From the NCBI RefSeq assembly GCF_000482245.1, contig NZ_AWNH01000115.1, positions 282,541 through 346,540 on the forward strand: a stretch of 64,000 bases of DNA, in the 5' to 3' direction. This DNA comes from Leptolyngbya sp. Heron Island J. Lineage in GTDB: Bacteria; Cyanobacteriota; Cyanobacteriia; Phormidesmidales; Phormidesmidaceae. The position numbers and the translations under genes are program-made. Shown piece after piece: positions 18,266-29,310 of the stretch. The notes under the pieces were generated by a model. It saw only the letters and a program-made list of their open reading frames with translations. It had not been told where the DNA came from and made no database searches. The first letter of the stretch is position 1. Every line of letters starts with the position of its first letter.

Positions 18266-18306
18266 TGTACGTAAGGAAGGTAAGGTGTATTTGTACGTAA
18301 GAAAGT
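18266..18306 (+). repeat. Direct repeat upstream of the 18317 gene
   Basis: TGTACGTAAGGAAGG (18266) and TGTACGTAAGAAAGT (18292) are 26 bases apart, immediately before the gene start. Spacing of about 2.5 helical turns suggests either a regulatory repeat or a simple duplication. The second copy also supplies the purine-rich stretch before the start codon. Confidence 0.45.
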
Positions 18307-18316
18307 ATCGAGTGAG

Positions 18317-18745
18317 ATGACTATGCAAACCCTAAGCAGTCAGCCAGTCCAACGGTCGAATCAGCCTGGTCCCATCACCTGGAAAGCTGTGCCTGATTTT
18401 ATTCAAAGGGCCTTGACCACCGAAGGATGTACTTTGTTGAAATACCAGCGTAAACGACCTAAATTAGCGCATATTCGGTTCCAATATGTGCCGCTGGAAT
18501 ATCAGGGTGATCTCTATTACTTACAAAGATGGTCTCACCATGAATGGGGAGTCTCTCCTAGCCAAATTATTTTTCCGACTGAAGGGCCTTGTTCCCTAGA
18601 AAATCTTAGCAATGGTAATCTGTTGTCATTAGTCGTTAAGCGAGCAGTGGCTAGTTTTTATGGCCAATTTCAAGACAACTCACCGCTGCAACCGTCTCCC
18701 TCTAACAGGCGGCATGCCGGTAAGAGTCTTCCCCTAGCTGGGTAG
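18317..18745 (+). CDS. Conserved-looking hypothetical protein, 142 residues
   Basis: Soluble protein with no signal peptide or membrane helix. The central region (about 25-118) has an ordered composition: VPDFIQRALTTEGCTLL, AHIRFQYVPLEYQGDLYYL and QRWSHHEWGVSPSQIIFP. The last 25 residues are low-complexity (S, P, N, R). I do not recognise a family. Two ATG codons (18317 and 18323) are possible starts. It converges with the GH13 gene 32 bases downstream. Confidence 0.6.
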   Translation: MTMQTLSSQPVQRSNQPGPITWKAVPDFIQRALTTEGCTLLKYQRKRPKLAHIRFQYVPLEYQGDLYYLQRWSHHEWGVSPSQIIFPTEGPCSLENLSNGNLLSLVVKRAVASFYGQFQDNSPLQPSPSNRRHAGKSLPLAG

Positions 18746-18777
18746 GCTACTGTCTTTACTCAATAGATCATCCTTAC

Positions 18778-20736
18778 TTACTCAATCATTTGCTCTAGCT
18801 CAATCAGAGGAATTAACCAGGCAACATCGTAACCGGCCAGGGTAACGTTAAGTTGATTATCCACAATCCGCCATCCTCGACGCCCCATCAGATCATACCA
18901 ATAGTTATCTTGAGGAATTGCGCAGAAAGGCTTATCTGTCGTGGTAGGCTCTGAGTCAGACTGGTCTTCTAATCCTGTGTAAATACCAGCAACACCGAGT
19001 TTTTCTAGGGAAATGCTGACCTGACAGCGTCGAGGCGTCACATTGGTCAGGGTCAAAATGTGTTGCTCACAATCCGGTGAGATCCGGAGCAGCGCAAAAA
19101 TGGCCGGGTCTAGATGAAATACTTTTTGCTCTCCGTTTGGGTGAAATGCTTTATTGCTAACACGTACATCCAACAGTCGACTCAGCTGAGTAATCATCTG
19201 AGAGATTCTAGATTCTGGATTTTTTAAGTCTAGTTTGAGGTCAGATGCGTGAATGACTGCGCGATTGATATCGCGTTTTACTTTTGTTTTTAAGACGGTT
19301 TCAATGTTGTTACGGGTGCCCACCAGGCCATGTAAATAAATGCCAGGGATACCTCGAAGGACTAACGCAATGCTGCGAGAGGCGACCATCCGTTTAATTT
19401 GCAGCTCTAGATCCTCATCTTCACTATCCAGATTCAGCGCACTAAACCAGGTAGAGTTAATCTCGTAGGGTTCTTCAACCCCGCCTTCTGCAGTGCGGTA
19501 AGAAATCAGTGCGCCATGTTCTCTGGCACAGCGAATAATAAAATTAATCTGTTGTTCTGACAAAATATTTTTGACACCTAACAACCCTACCCCATCATGG
19601 GTATCAAGAATATTAAAAAAGGTCATGGCATCAGACGGATATTCCAGGGTCTGCACCCATTTAGAGAGTTCTGTGGCTGTTTCTTGGTAGAAGGTATATA
19701 ACACTAACGGTGGTAAGGCAAAGTTATAGACCATTTGCGCTTCATCATAGCCGTTACCAAAGTAGGTGATGTTTTCTTCGTGGGGAATATTGGTCTCGGT
19801 TGTCAGGGCTACCTGGGGGGCGGCAATATCGAGTACGTCCCTAAATAACCGAATGACTTCATGGGTTTGGGCCAGGTTGGCGCAAGGGGTGCCCGGCTCT
19901 TCCCACAAGTAAGTGACGGCGTCCAGACGGATAATATCGGCTCCCCGGCGGATATAGAGCAGCAGGGTATCAATGACTTCTAACAGAACTTTGGGGTTAG
20001 TAAAATTTAGATCGATTTGATCGGGAGAAAATGTCGTCCAGACCCAAATAGGACCATTGATTGATTGATACTGGGTCAGAATATCGGATGTGCGAGGACG
20101 GACAATCATCGCTCGTTGTTCGAGGGTGAGTTCATCGGGAGAGCGATAGGCCGTGGCAAAGTTTTGATAGTTGGGATTGCCGTTGAGCATTTCTTGAAAG
20201 GGCATGCTCTGGGAGGAGGCATGGTTAAACACACCATCAAACATCAAGCGATATCGCTCTCCTAGGGATTCGATGTCTTTCCAGGAACCTAGATGTGGGT
20301 CAACGGTCTTAAAGTCGGTGATGGAAAACCCGCGATCGGAGCTGTAGGGGAAAAACGGCAAAATATGCAGGATATTAAAAACTCCCCTGAGGCCAGAAGT
20401 GCATTCCAAAAAGTCAGCCAGGGTAGCTAGGGGGGATGCTGTTTCGCTGAGTAAAATATCACCGTATGTGATTAAGGCAATATCTTGCTGTGTGAAACGA
20501 TTGGCGGGATGAAAATGACCATTATGAACCTTCTTCTTTGGGGTTTTATGGGCATCGTGGACCTTGAGCAATCGTTCTAACTCTGGCCAATATTGCTCGG
20601 CGACTGCTTCACCATAGAGAAATGTTAGTCGTCCTAACAGCCGCTGCCGTTGTTTTAAAGAGATTTGTAAAAGCGGTTGGGTGTAGTCTGGGGCAGGACT
20701 GTAGCCATTTTCCCTGGGCAAATCAAAGTCTGACAT
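18778..20736 (-). CDS. GH13 sugar phosphorylase (sucrose/glucosylglycerate phosphorylase-like)
   Basis: 652 residues. The (beta/alpha)8 motifs are ILPFFPYSSDRGFSITDF, MFDGVFNHASSQS, ADIIRLDAVTYLWEE (nucleophile Asp), ALTTETNIPHEENI (acid/base Glu) and FFNILDTHDGVGLLG (stabilising Asp). The missing calcium-site features and the DGVFNHAS motif point to GH13 subfamily 18 (disaccharide phosphorylases) rather than a hydrolytic amylase. Likely substrates are sucrose, sucrose-6-phosphate or glucosylglycerate; sequence alone does not choose. It may act in compatible-solute turnover, as cyanobacteria make glucosylglycerate and sucrose. It sits alone on the minus strand. Confidence 0.85.
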   Translation of the reverse strand: MSDFDLPRENGYSPAPDYTQPLLQISLKQRQRLLGRLTFLYGEAVAEQYWPELERLLKVHDAHKTPKKKVHNGHFHPANRFTQQDIALITYGDILLSETASPLATLADFLECTSGLRGVFNILHILPFFPYSSDRGFSITDFKTVDPHLGSWKDIESLGERYRLMFDGVFNHASSQSMPFQEMLNGNPNYQNFATAYRSPDELTLEQRAMIVRPRTSDILTQYQSINGPIWVWTTFSPDQIDLNFTNPKVLLEVIDTLLLYIRRGADIIRLDAVTYLWEEPGTPCANLAQTHEVIRLFRDVLDIAAPQVALTTETNIPHEENITYFGNGYDEAQMVYNFALPPLVLYTFYQETATELSKWVQTLEYPSDAMTFFNILDTHDGVGLLGVKNILSEQQINFIIRCAREHGALISYRTAEGGVEEPYEINSTWFSALNLDSEDEDLELQIKRMVASRSIALVLRGIPGIYLHGLVGTRNNIETVLKTKVKRDINRAVIHASDLKLDLKNPESRISQMITQLSRLLDVRVSNKAFHPNGEQKVFHLDPAIFALLRISPDCEQHILTLTNVTPRRCQVSISLEKLGVAGIYTGLEDQSDSEPTTTDKPFCAIPQDNYWYDLMGRRGWRIVDNQLNVTLAGYDVAWLIPLIELEQMIE

Positions 20737-21396
20737 AAAATTTGGTGTCTCGATAACAGCTTGCCTGAATTCTCCAAGAGTCAGGCATCATCGAGCATCA
20801 AAAAACGTTGCCCGTTACCATTTGATAGCCATAGGAGAAAGGCTCAATTTTAGGTGTATCCAACCCACAATCAAGATTTCAAGCGCTCCTAAAGATTAGC
20901 GTTAGATTCTTGATAAAAATTGAAATTTTGTATCAAAAATAACAGGGATAGTCTGGTTAAGATCCTTGATTGCCCCAAAACTTTGCGACTTTGAGTATCC
21001 TCTGCCTGCTTCTGTCCTCATTTTTCCGTTCTTCGTTTTATAGACAAAGGCTGTACAAAAAGCACCGTGGGTTACCCCACCGGGACTCTTCAAACAGCCT
21101 CTATCTGGATTGAGATATTAAGTTGTAGGAAATTGAATGGTCAGACTAATCAGACCAAATAGTTAGACAGTGTTAGACAGTGATTTTAGATACCCACTCT
21201 TGAACGAATGAGATCGCACTCTCCAACCAGCTGCAACCCATAAAGTTGCAGATTTCAATAGTTGCAAGCAGCATAATGGTATTCATAGTCAGTTCTCCAA
21301 GGCCTTCAGCTACACATACGCCATGGGTTAGCTGCCTACAGATAGAGACTGATAAAGATCACGTGAAGTTCTAACAAGGATTTTTATCTGCCATTT
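20737..21396. other. 660-bp intergenic stretch
   Basis: No convincing gene. A 63-codon frame on the minus strand (20902-21093) has no ribosome site or recognisable motif and looks like decayed or repeated sequence. Small structures seen: TGGTC and GACCA flanking ten bases near 21139, and a tandem GTTAGACAGT GTTAGACAGT around 21162-21181. The promoter of the GH13 gene should lie at its left end. Confidence 0.4.
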
Positions 21397-22362
21397 CTAG
21401 GCCAATTTGGCTATTACACAGGCCATGGGAAACAACAAATACTCTAGAAAAAACAGTCGCCAAATAAACTGATAAAAGCGGCTGATCTGGGCTTTTTCCT
21501 GCAAGTTAACCTGACGACTTAACCACCACATCACTGCTAGCAGCCCGCCATGGGTGGTCAATAAAAATGCTGGTTCCACCGCTGGCAACAATCCCAGCAA
21601 CGTTAGCCCCATCAATAACCCGTAGCAAAGGGTCAGCACCCAGAGCGAGAGCTGAAATACAAACCGAGGGCCAAGCCGTACTGTGAGCGTACGGATCTGA
21701 AACTGGCGGTCGCCCTCTAGATCAGGAATATCTTTGAAGATTGCGATCGCAAACGCAAACAACACAATAAACGCCGTCAGTGCCCACACTTCCGCTGGCA
21801 CCCACCACCAGGGAGTGACCCCCGGATTAAGCCACTGACGAAAATGAGCAAAAAAGCCCAAATTCACTACGACTCCACGCACCCCAAAAATACACAGCGC
21901 TGCCCAAAAAGGAAACCGCTTCAGACGCAGCGGCGGTAGAGAATAGACCGTACCAATGGCCATACTGAGTCCCACCGTTGCCAACAACATCGGTCCCTGC
22001 AGCGCTGCCAGCCCCATGGCTAAACACCCCAGCACCGTCACAATCCTGCGCCCCATGGCCACAGAAAATGCCCCAGATGCTAACGGTAGGTGTGGTTTAT
22101 TAATCCGATCAATGGCAATATCAGTCAGTTGATTGAGCCCCACAATGTATACATTGGCACAAAGACTAGGCACCAGCGCCGCCACCAGCGCGCCCGGCAG
22201 TCCGGCGGTTTCAATATCGGTTGTTAACACCCAAGCCATCACCCCCAGTGCGCCCACGCTCAAGGTGGTGCCAACAATAGTATGGGGTCGAGAAAATGCC
22301 CACAGAGACCGTAACCAATTGCCCCAGGAAAACGGCTGATGCTGGTTTGATCTTGTCACCAT
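21397..22362 (-). CDS. Homogentisate phytyltransferase
   Basis: A UbiA-family membrane prenyltransferase of 321 residues (homologue of Synechocystis slr1736 and plant VTE2). It condenses homogentisate with phytyl diphosphate to MPBQ, the committed step of tocopherol synthesis. Both aspartate motifs are visible: NQLTDIAIDRINKPHLP and KDIPDLEGDRQFQIRT, the latter followed by LTVRLG. About eight or nine hydrophobic helices are present. It starts six bases after the methyltransferase stop, so the two are co-transcribed. The hpd and cyclase pair lies divergently upstream, which makes the tocopherol role secure compared with other UbiA proteins. Confidence 0.92.
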   Translation of the reverse strand: MVTRSNQHQPFSWGNWLRSLWAFSRPHTIVGTTLSVGALGVMAWVLTTDIETAGLPGALVAALVPSLCANVYIVGLNQLTDIAIDRINKPHLPLASGAFSVAMGRRIVTVLGCLAMGLAALQGPMLLATVGLSMAIGTVYSLPPLRLKRFPFWAALCIFGVRGVVVNLGFFAHFRQWLNPGVTPWWWVPAEVWALTAFIVLFAFAIAIFKDIPDLEGDRQFQIRTLTVRLGPRFVFQLSLWVLTLCYGLLMGLTLLGLLPAVEPAFLLTTHGGLLAVMWWLSRQVNLQEKAQISRFYQFIWRLFFLEYLLFPMACVIAKLA

Positions 22363-22368
22363 AACTGC

Positions 22369-23250
22369 TTATTGTCCCCCTGTTTGTTTAACACCCGTCA
22401 ATAGTCCGTAGCGAATCAGTCCTGTACGGTAACCCTCCATCATCAGCGGAATCGCCATCGCCCCTTCTACAGTTTTCCAACCCGCTGTGACAATGCCCCA
22501 GAGCACCTGGGGGTTGAGTGCCGACTTGACCACGTCTTGCCAGAAGGGAGCTACTGCCCTAGACCAGTCAGCTGTTTTCACCTCCTGTAGCGGTAATGTT
22601 TGGGTTAATGCTTCATATTCGGCCAGGGAAATAACGTAGGGCAAATGATAGAGCCGATAAAGTTGGGCCAGATGGTCGTTTTCGACAGTGGTCAAAGGTG
22701 GGCTAGGAACACGGTGACACCAGGTTGCCACGATTAACCGCCCTCCTGGCTTTAACACCCGGCAGCACTCTTGTAAAAACTGTCCTTTATCGGGCATGTG
22801 CTCACCACTTTCTAAGGACCAGACTAAATCAAAGCTGTCGTCTGCAAAGGGCATAGCCAGGGCATCAGCCACCTGAAACTGCACGTGTTCTTTCAGCCCT
22901 GCCCTGCTGGCTCGAGTCTGAGCTCGGTTAGCCTGTACTGGACTCAGGGTAATGCCAGTGGCCATTGCCCGATACTTACTTGCCAGATACAGGGTGCTAC
23001 CGCCAATGCCGCAGCCCACATCCAGCAGGGCCGACGGTGCCTGGGATACACCACTCCAGTCCAGGATCTTTTCAATTAAGAGTCGTTGGGCCTCCTGAGG
23101 ACTATCTGTCTGATCTTCCGGGCCATAGTAACCATGGTGCATGTGCTCACCCCATACCTGTTCCCATAGCTGAGAAGATTCGTCATAGAACACCTGAATA
23201 CGTTGAGTAAAAGAGGATTTGACAGCAGCGTCGGTTGTTTGAGTGGTCAT
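22369..23250 (-). CDS. Tocopherol gamma-methyltransferase
   Basis: 293 residues, class I SAM methyltransferase. The N-terminal WEQVWGEHMHHGYYGPE and LLDVGCGIGGSTLYLA are typical of the VTE4/slr0089 group, as are VWSLESGEHMPDKGQFLQ, VLKPGGRLIVATWCHR and EVKTADWSRAVAPFWQ. The family converts gamma- to alpha-tocopherol. The MPBQ-ring methyltransferase (VTE3-type) is a different protein and is not in this window. Cyanobacterial proteins of this group lack the plastid transit peptide, as here. It is the first gene of the leftward pair and ends six bases before the phytyltransferase. Confidence 0.9.
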   Translation of the reverse strand: MTTQTTDAAVKSSFTQRIQVFYDESSQLWEQVWGEHMHHGYYGPEDQTDSPQEAQRLLIEKILDWSGVSQAPSALLDVGCGIGGSTLYLASKYRAMATGITLSPVQANRAQTRASRAGLKEHVQFQVADALAMPFADDSFDLVWSLESGEHMPDKGQFLQECCRVLKPGGRLIVATWCHRVPSPPLTTVENDHLAQLYRLYHLPYVISLAEYEALTQTLPLQEVKTADWSRAVAPFWQDVVKSALNPQVLWGIVTAGWKTVEGAMAIPLMMEGYRTGLIRYGLLTGVKQTGGQ

Positions 23251-23470
23251 GGCAGCAGGGTTAACAACGTGAACGGGGGCTTATCACTAGAAGCACTGGT
23301 GAAAGGGTAAGCCGGTTTTGAATTTTCACTGGCGTATTTCTAAATTTATTAAGACCTCCAAGCCTGTTGTTAAGGAAACGTACAGTTCTTAAAAATCGCA
23401 TTACCCTAGGCACCAAGAGGATAAATTCCTCGGTTTTCTCTAACCCAGCATCTTCTGTCTGTTCTCATTT

Positions 23471-26396
<2,926 letters not shown>

Positions 26397-26610
26397 TGCT
26401 GATAAGAATCTAGTTAACTACTCACAGCCTAGCACCCGGTTACAGATTCAGAGCCTAGTGCTGGTTTTTCTGTAGAGAAAACTATAGGGTTCAACTCATA
26501 CAAAATTCTCTCTAATAGCCCTCGGGGTTTCAATGCTGACCCAGGGCAGCCTCTAGGAGATCATCAATTTTAATCGGGTTTAGAGACACCGATTTGGGAT
26601 TAGATGTGGG

Positions 26611-28134
26611 TTAAGACCATAACTGCGAGAATACCTGACTTACTATCTGCCGTACCGTTGTGTTAACTGTCCGGGCAGCTTGAATGTGAGGTTCATCTGG
26701 CACGATCGGAATAATCTCTGCAGCTGTGCCAGTGCCTAACAAGTCCATGACCCGATTGGCGGCTTCTAACCCGGTGACATAGGCTTTTTCCTGAGACCAG
26801 GAGCCATGGCGAGTCACAATCCAATCGCCGCTCATAAATACATTGCTAAAGCTAGTTGTTCCTGGCAGTAGATACTGATAGCTACCTGGGGCAAAGTGAC
26901 TAACTCCTTGAGAAATTCTGACCACCGCCTGGTCCACAACCTGGGCATCGCCAAACGCTGGAATACAGCCCGCCAAATCTTGCTGCGTCAGTTTGACAAC
27001 CTGCTCATCACTCAGAGGTAGTAGCTGATTAGCATGGTAGTAATCCACCTCAATCACGCTACCTGGCTCATGCTTATATTCATCTTGGAGTGCGTTGAGA
27101 TCAAAGAATGTCCAGCCTGTGGTCTGATGAAAACCAAAGCAGGCATTGGACGGCAGGGGTACCTCAATCTTACGGTCAAACCACAGTCGTGTGGCTAGTA
27201 CGTCAACCCCGCCTAAATTTTGCAAATCTCTAAATTCAGACCGGTTGCGTAGGGCGTCACTACCCGCAACAATCTTTTTCATGCCGGTAATCCCGACGGA
27301 AAAAATCACTGCGTCCGCTGCAAATGCCTCGTCACCGTTCACACCAGTGCAGGTCACCCCGGTAACGCGGTTGTCCTCCACCTGTATATCGCTCACCCGC
27401 TTATTGGCCAGTAGCTTACCTCCCAGGGACTCAATTCGTTCTACCCAGGGGCGGAAGATCATCTCGCCTACTGTACCGCGACACCAGCGCACATCAAAGT
27501 CAGGCTGGTGGGCCAGAATAAAGTAGTAGAGCATGCCCAGGGCGGCAGCGGCTGAACACTGCTCACCGGGAGCAAAAAGCCCCACCAGTAGCATGGGTTC
27601 AAAGGATTCTTTGTACAGACGTTCTGAAACACCATACTGCTTAAACAGCTCCCTGGCGGTCATGCCGTCGTAGCGCTTCCAGGCATCATCAGAGTTATCA
27701 AAATCGACCACTGCGTATAGCAATGGCAATGCCGACAGTCGATCTGCTAGGGGTAACCGCTTAAATTGGGTGTAGACAAAGGTACCCATGGGACTGGGTA
27801 GATACGGCATTGCCTGAAATAGAGGCGATTCGACTTCCAGCCCAGCAGGCGAATACTGAGATGACCGGGTGTAGGGCGTAAATGGCTGAATGCCTAGCTC
27901 ATCCACGAGCGAGAAAATATTGTTGTAAGGATACCAAAAACCATGAATACCGGCCTCTACAGAACGTCCGCCCGGCGTTTTCCAACCGGCAACTAAACCA
28001 CCAGGCTGAGGTCCAGCTTCTAGTAATGTCACATCGTAGCCTTGCTTGGCTAGGTGATAAGTGGCTCCTAGTCCGGCCCAGCCTGCGCCCACGACGATTA
28101 CTTTTTTCTGGCTTACGCTTGCGGTTGAACTCAT
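26611..28134 (-). CDS. FAD-dependent desaturase-like oxidoreductase (carotenoid-desaturase fold)
   Basis: 507 residues from the ATG at 28132-28134 (a TTG five codons upstream is also open). The N-terminal dinucleotide fold is KVIVVGAGWAGLGATYHLA with the acidic end VTLLEAGPQPGG. The C-terminal FAD motif is FMSGDWIVTRHGSWSQEKAY then GLEAANRV. The layout matches phytoene/zeta-carotene desaturases and related isomerases, but the substrate is not evident. It diverges from a Rieske oxygenase gene, with a perfect inverted repeat in the shared promoter region. Synechocystis Sll0254, reported to act in carotenoid synthesis, carries a Rieske region; a functional link here is inference. Confidence 0.82.
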   Translation of the reverse strand: MSSTASVSQKKVIVVGAGWAGLGATYHLAKQGYDVTLLEAGPQPGGLVAGWKTPGGRSVEAGIHGFWYPYNNIFSLVDELGIQPFTPYTRSSQYSPAGLEVESPLFQAMPYLPSPMGTFVYTQFKRLPLADRLSALPLLYAVVDFDNSDDAWKRYDGMTARELFKQYGVSERLYKESFEPMLLVGLFAPGEQCSAAAALGMLYYFILAHQPDFDVRWCRGTVGEMIFRPWVERIESLGGKLLANKRVSDIQVEDNRVTGVTCTGVNGDEAFAADAVIFSVGITGMKKIVAGSDALRNRSEFRDLQNLGGVDVLATRLWFDRKIEVPLPSNACFGFHQTTGWTFFDLNALQDEYKHEPGSVIEVDYYHANQLLPLSDEQVVKLTQQDLAGCIPAFGDAQVVDQAVVRISQGVSHFAPGSYQYLLPGTTSFSNVFMSGDWIVTRHGSWSQEKAYVTGLEAANRVMDLLGTGTAAEIIPIVPDEPHIQAARTVNTTVRQIVSQVFSQLWS

Positions 28135-28208
28135 AGATGACTCACGCAACTACCTTTGTACTGTAGATCAGAAACTTATTCGGTGCCGCGATATCCTGAG
28201 AAGTGTGG

Positions 28209-28242
28209 ACGTTGACATCGCGTTGTTATGTGATGTCAACGT
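28209..28242. promoter_or_regulatory. 11-bp perfect inverted repeat in a divergent promoter region
   Basis: ACGTTGACATC (28209-28219) and GATGTCAACGT (28232-28242) flank 12 bases. The site lies 67 bases from the FAD gene start and 22 bases before the Rieske ATG. TGACATC-GATGTCA also looks like a dimeric activator or repressor half-site pair. It could be a shared operator or a leader hairpin of the Rieske mRNA. Confidence 0.55.
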
Positions 28243-28263
28243 TTTATTCGAGTGTAGGTGTCT

Positions 28264-29214
28264 ATGAATTCTGTTCTACCGGGTGCGCCCTGGCTAATCG
28301 CCCATCGGTCTATGTTGGGCATTAACCAGCCCTATAAGCTGACGCTCAACCATCAAGATTATGTATTGTGGCAAACTACCAAAGGCAAAATTAAGGCTCT
28401 GAGTAATGTTTGCCCTCATCAACAAGCTCCCCTATCCAATGGATGGATTTGTCCAGATCATGATGTGATTGTTTGCCCATTTCATACCCTGACATTTAAC
28501 GATCAAGGTCAACTTTGTCGAGATGGTAAACCTGAAGGACGACCTTTGGTAAATTCCTTAGAGCTAATCGTCAAAGATGATTTTATCTGGACTTACGGTG
28601 GTCATGAACCGAGATTACCCATCCCTGAACTCCATCAACAGTTAGTCTCAGACTATGAATTTGTAGGCGTTGCCGTTTCCCGAGCTATCCAGGGGGATTT
28701 TCTGAGCAACGTTCTGATCAATTATGACTACAATCACCAGAACGGCACTCACCGAGACGTTTTACGCATTAAAGACAACTACGTTTCTCTCTTTGAGCAA
28801 GATGGTTACCAGGCAACGGTGATTCAAGGACTTAACCGCACCGATAATTCCTGGCAAGAACTTGTGGGTAACCCAGCGTTGTTGTTATTACCTAAAAAAT
28901 ATGAAATCCATCTGGACTATGAGTTTCCTTCGACTACAGTTGTGAGAACGTCACTGCCAACTGGTAACCTAATTCAGATGCATCTGCTATATCCAGAAAG
29001 TTTTGATGTGACCCGCACCATTGTTCTAGTGTTTGCTCAATTTAAATATAGTTTCTTAAAAGCGTTTAGTAGTGCCATTCTTAAAGGTGTTGCTCTGGTT
29101 GTTGAACAGGATGCCGCAGCTATTGAAATGAGCTATCCGCGACAGATACCCAAGATTCGTCTGCCCAATGAAGAAATCTTGGCATATGCTGAAAGGCTTT
29201 ATCGTGATTGGTAA
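28264..29214 (+). CDS. Rieske [2Fe-2S] oxygenase-like protein
   Basis: 316 residues from ATG 28264 (a GTG two codons earlier is also possible). The N-terminal Rieske cluster ligands are seen in NVCPHQQAPLSNG (Cys, His) and VIVCPFHTLTF (Cys, His). The rest resembles the catalytic domain of Rieske non-haem iron oxygenases such as those acting on chlorophyll or carotenoid intermediates. NVLINYDYNHQNGTHRD may contribute iron ligands. It has no signal peptide. It is paired divergently with the FAD desaturase-like gene. Substrate unknown. Confidence 0.85.
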   Translation: MNSVLPGAPWLIAHRSMLGINQPYKLTLNHQDYVLWQTTKGKIKALSNVCPHQQAPLSNGWICPDHDVIVCPFHTLTFNDQGQLCRDGKPEGRPLVNSLELIVKDDFIWTYGGHEPRLPIPELHQQLVSDYEFVGVAVSRAIQGDFLSNVLINYDYNHQNGTHRDVLRIKDNYVSLFEQDGYQATVIQGLNRTDNSWQELVGNPALLLLPKKYEIHLDYEFPSTTVVRTSLPTGNLIQMHLLYPESFDVTRTIVLVFAQFKYSFLKAFSSAILKGVALVVEQDAAAIEMSYPRQIPKIRLPNEEILAYAERLYRDW

Positions 29215-29310
29215 ATCACAAGCATTAGTGCTGATCATGGGAACTAGCCAACAGCCATAGTGTTTCGAACGTTGCTTCGCCCATTAACCGTCTCAACTCC
29301 AGTAAGTGCG

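Noticed and set aside
20902..21093. 63-codon minus-strand frame in the 660-bp gap
   Set aside because: No ribosome site or recognisable motif; composition is unlike the neighbours and it appears to be non-coding or decayed sequence.
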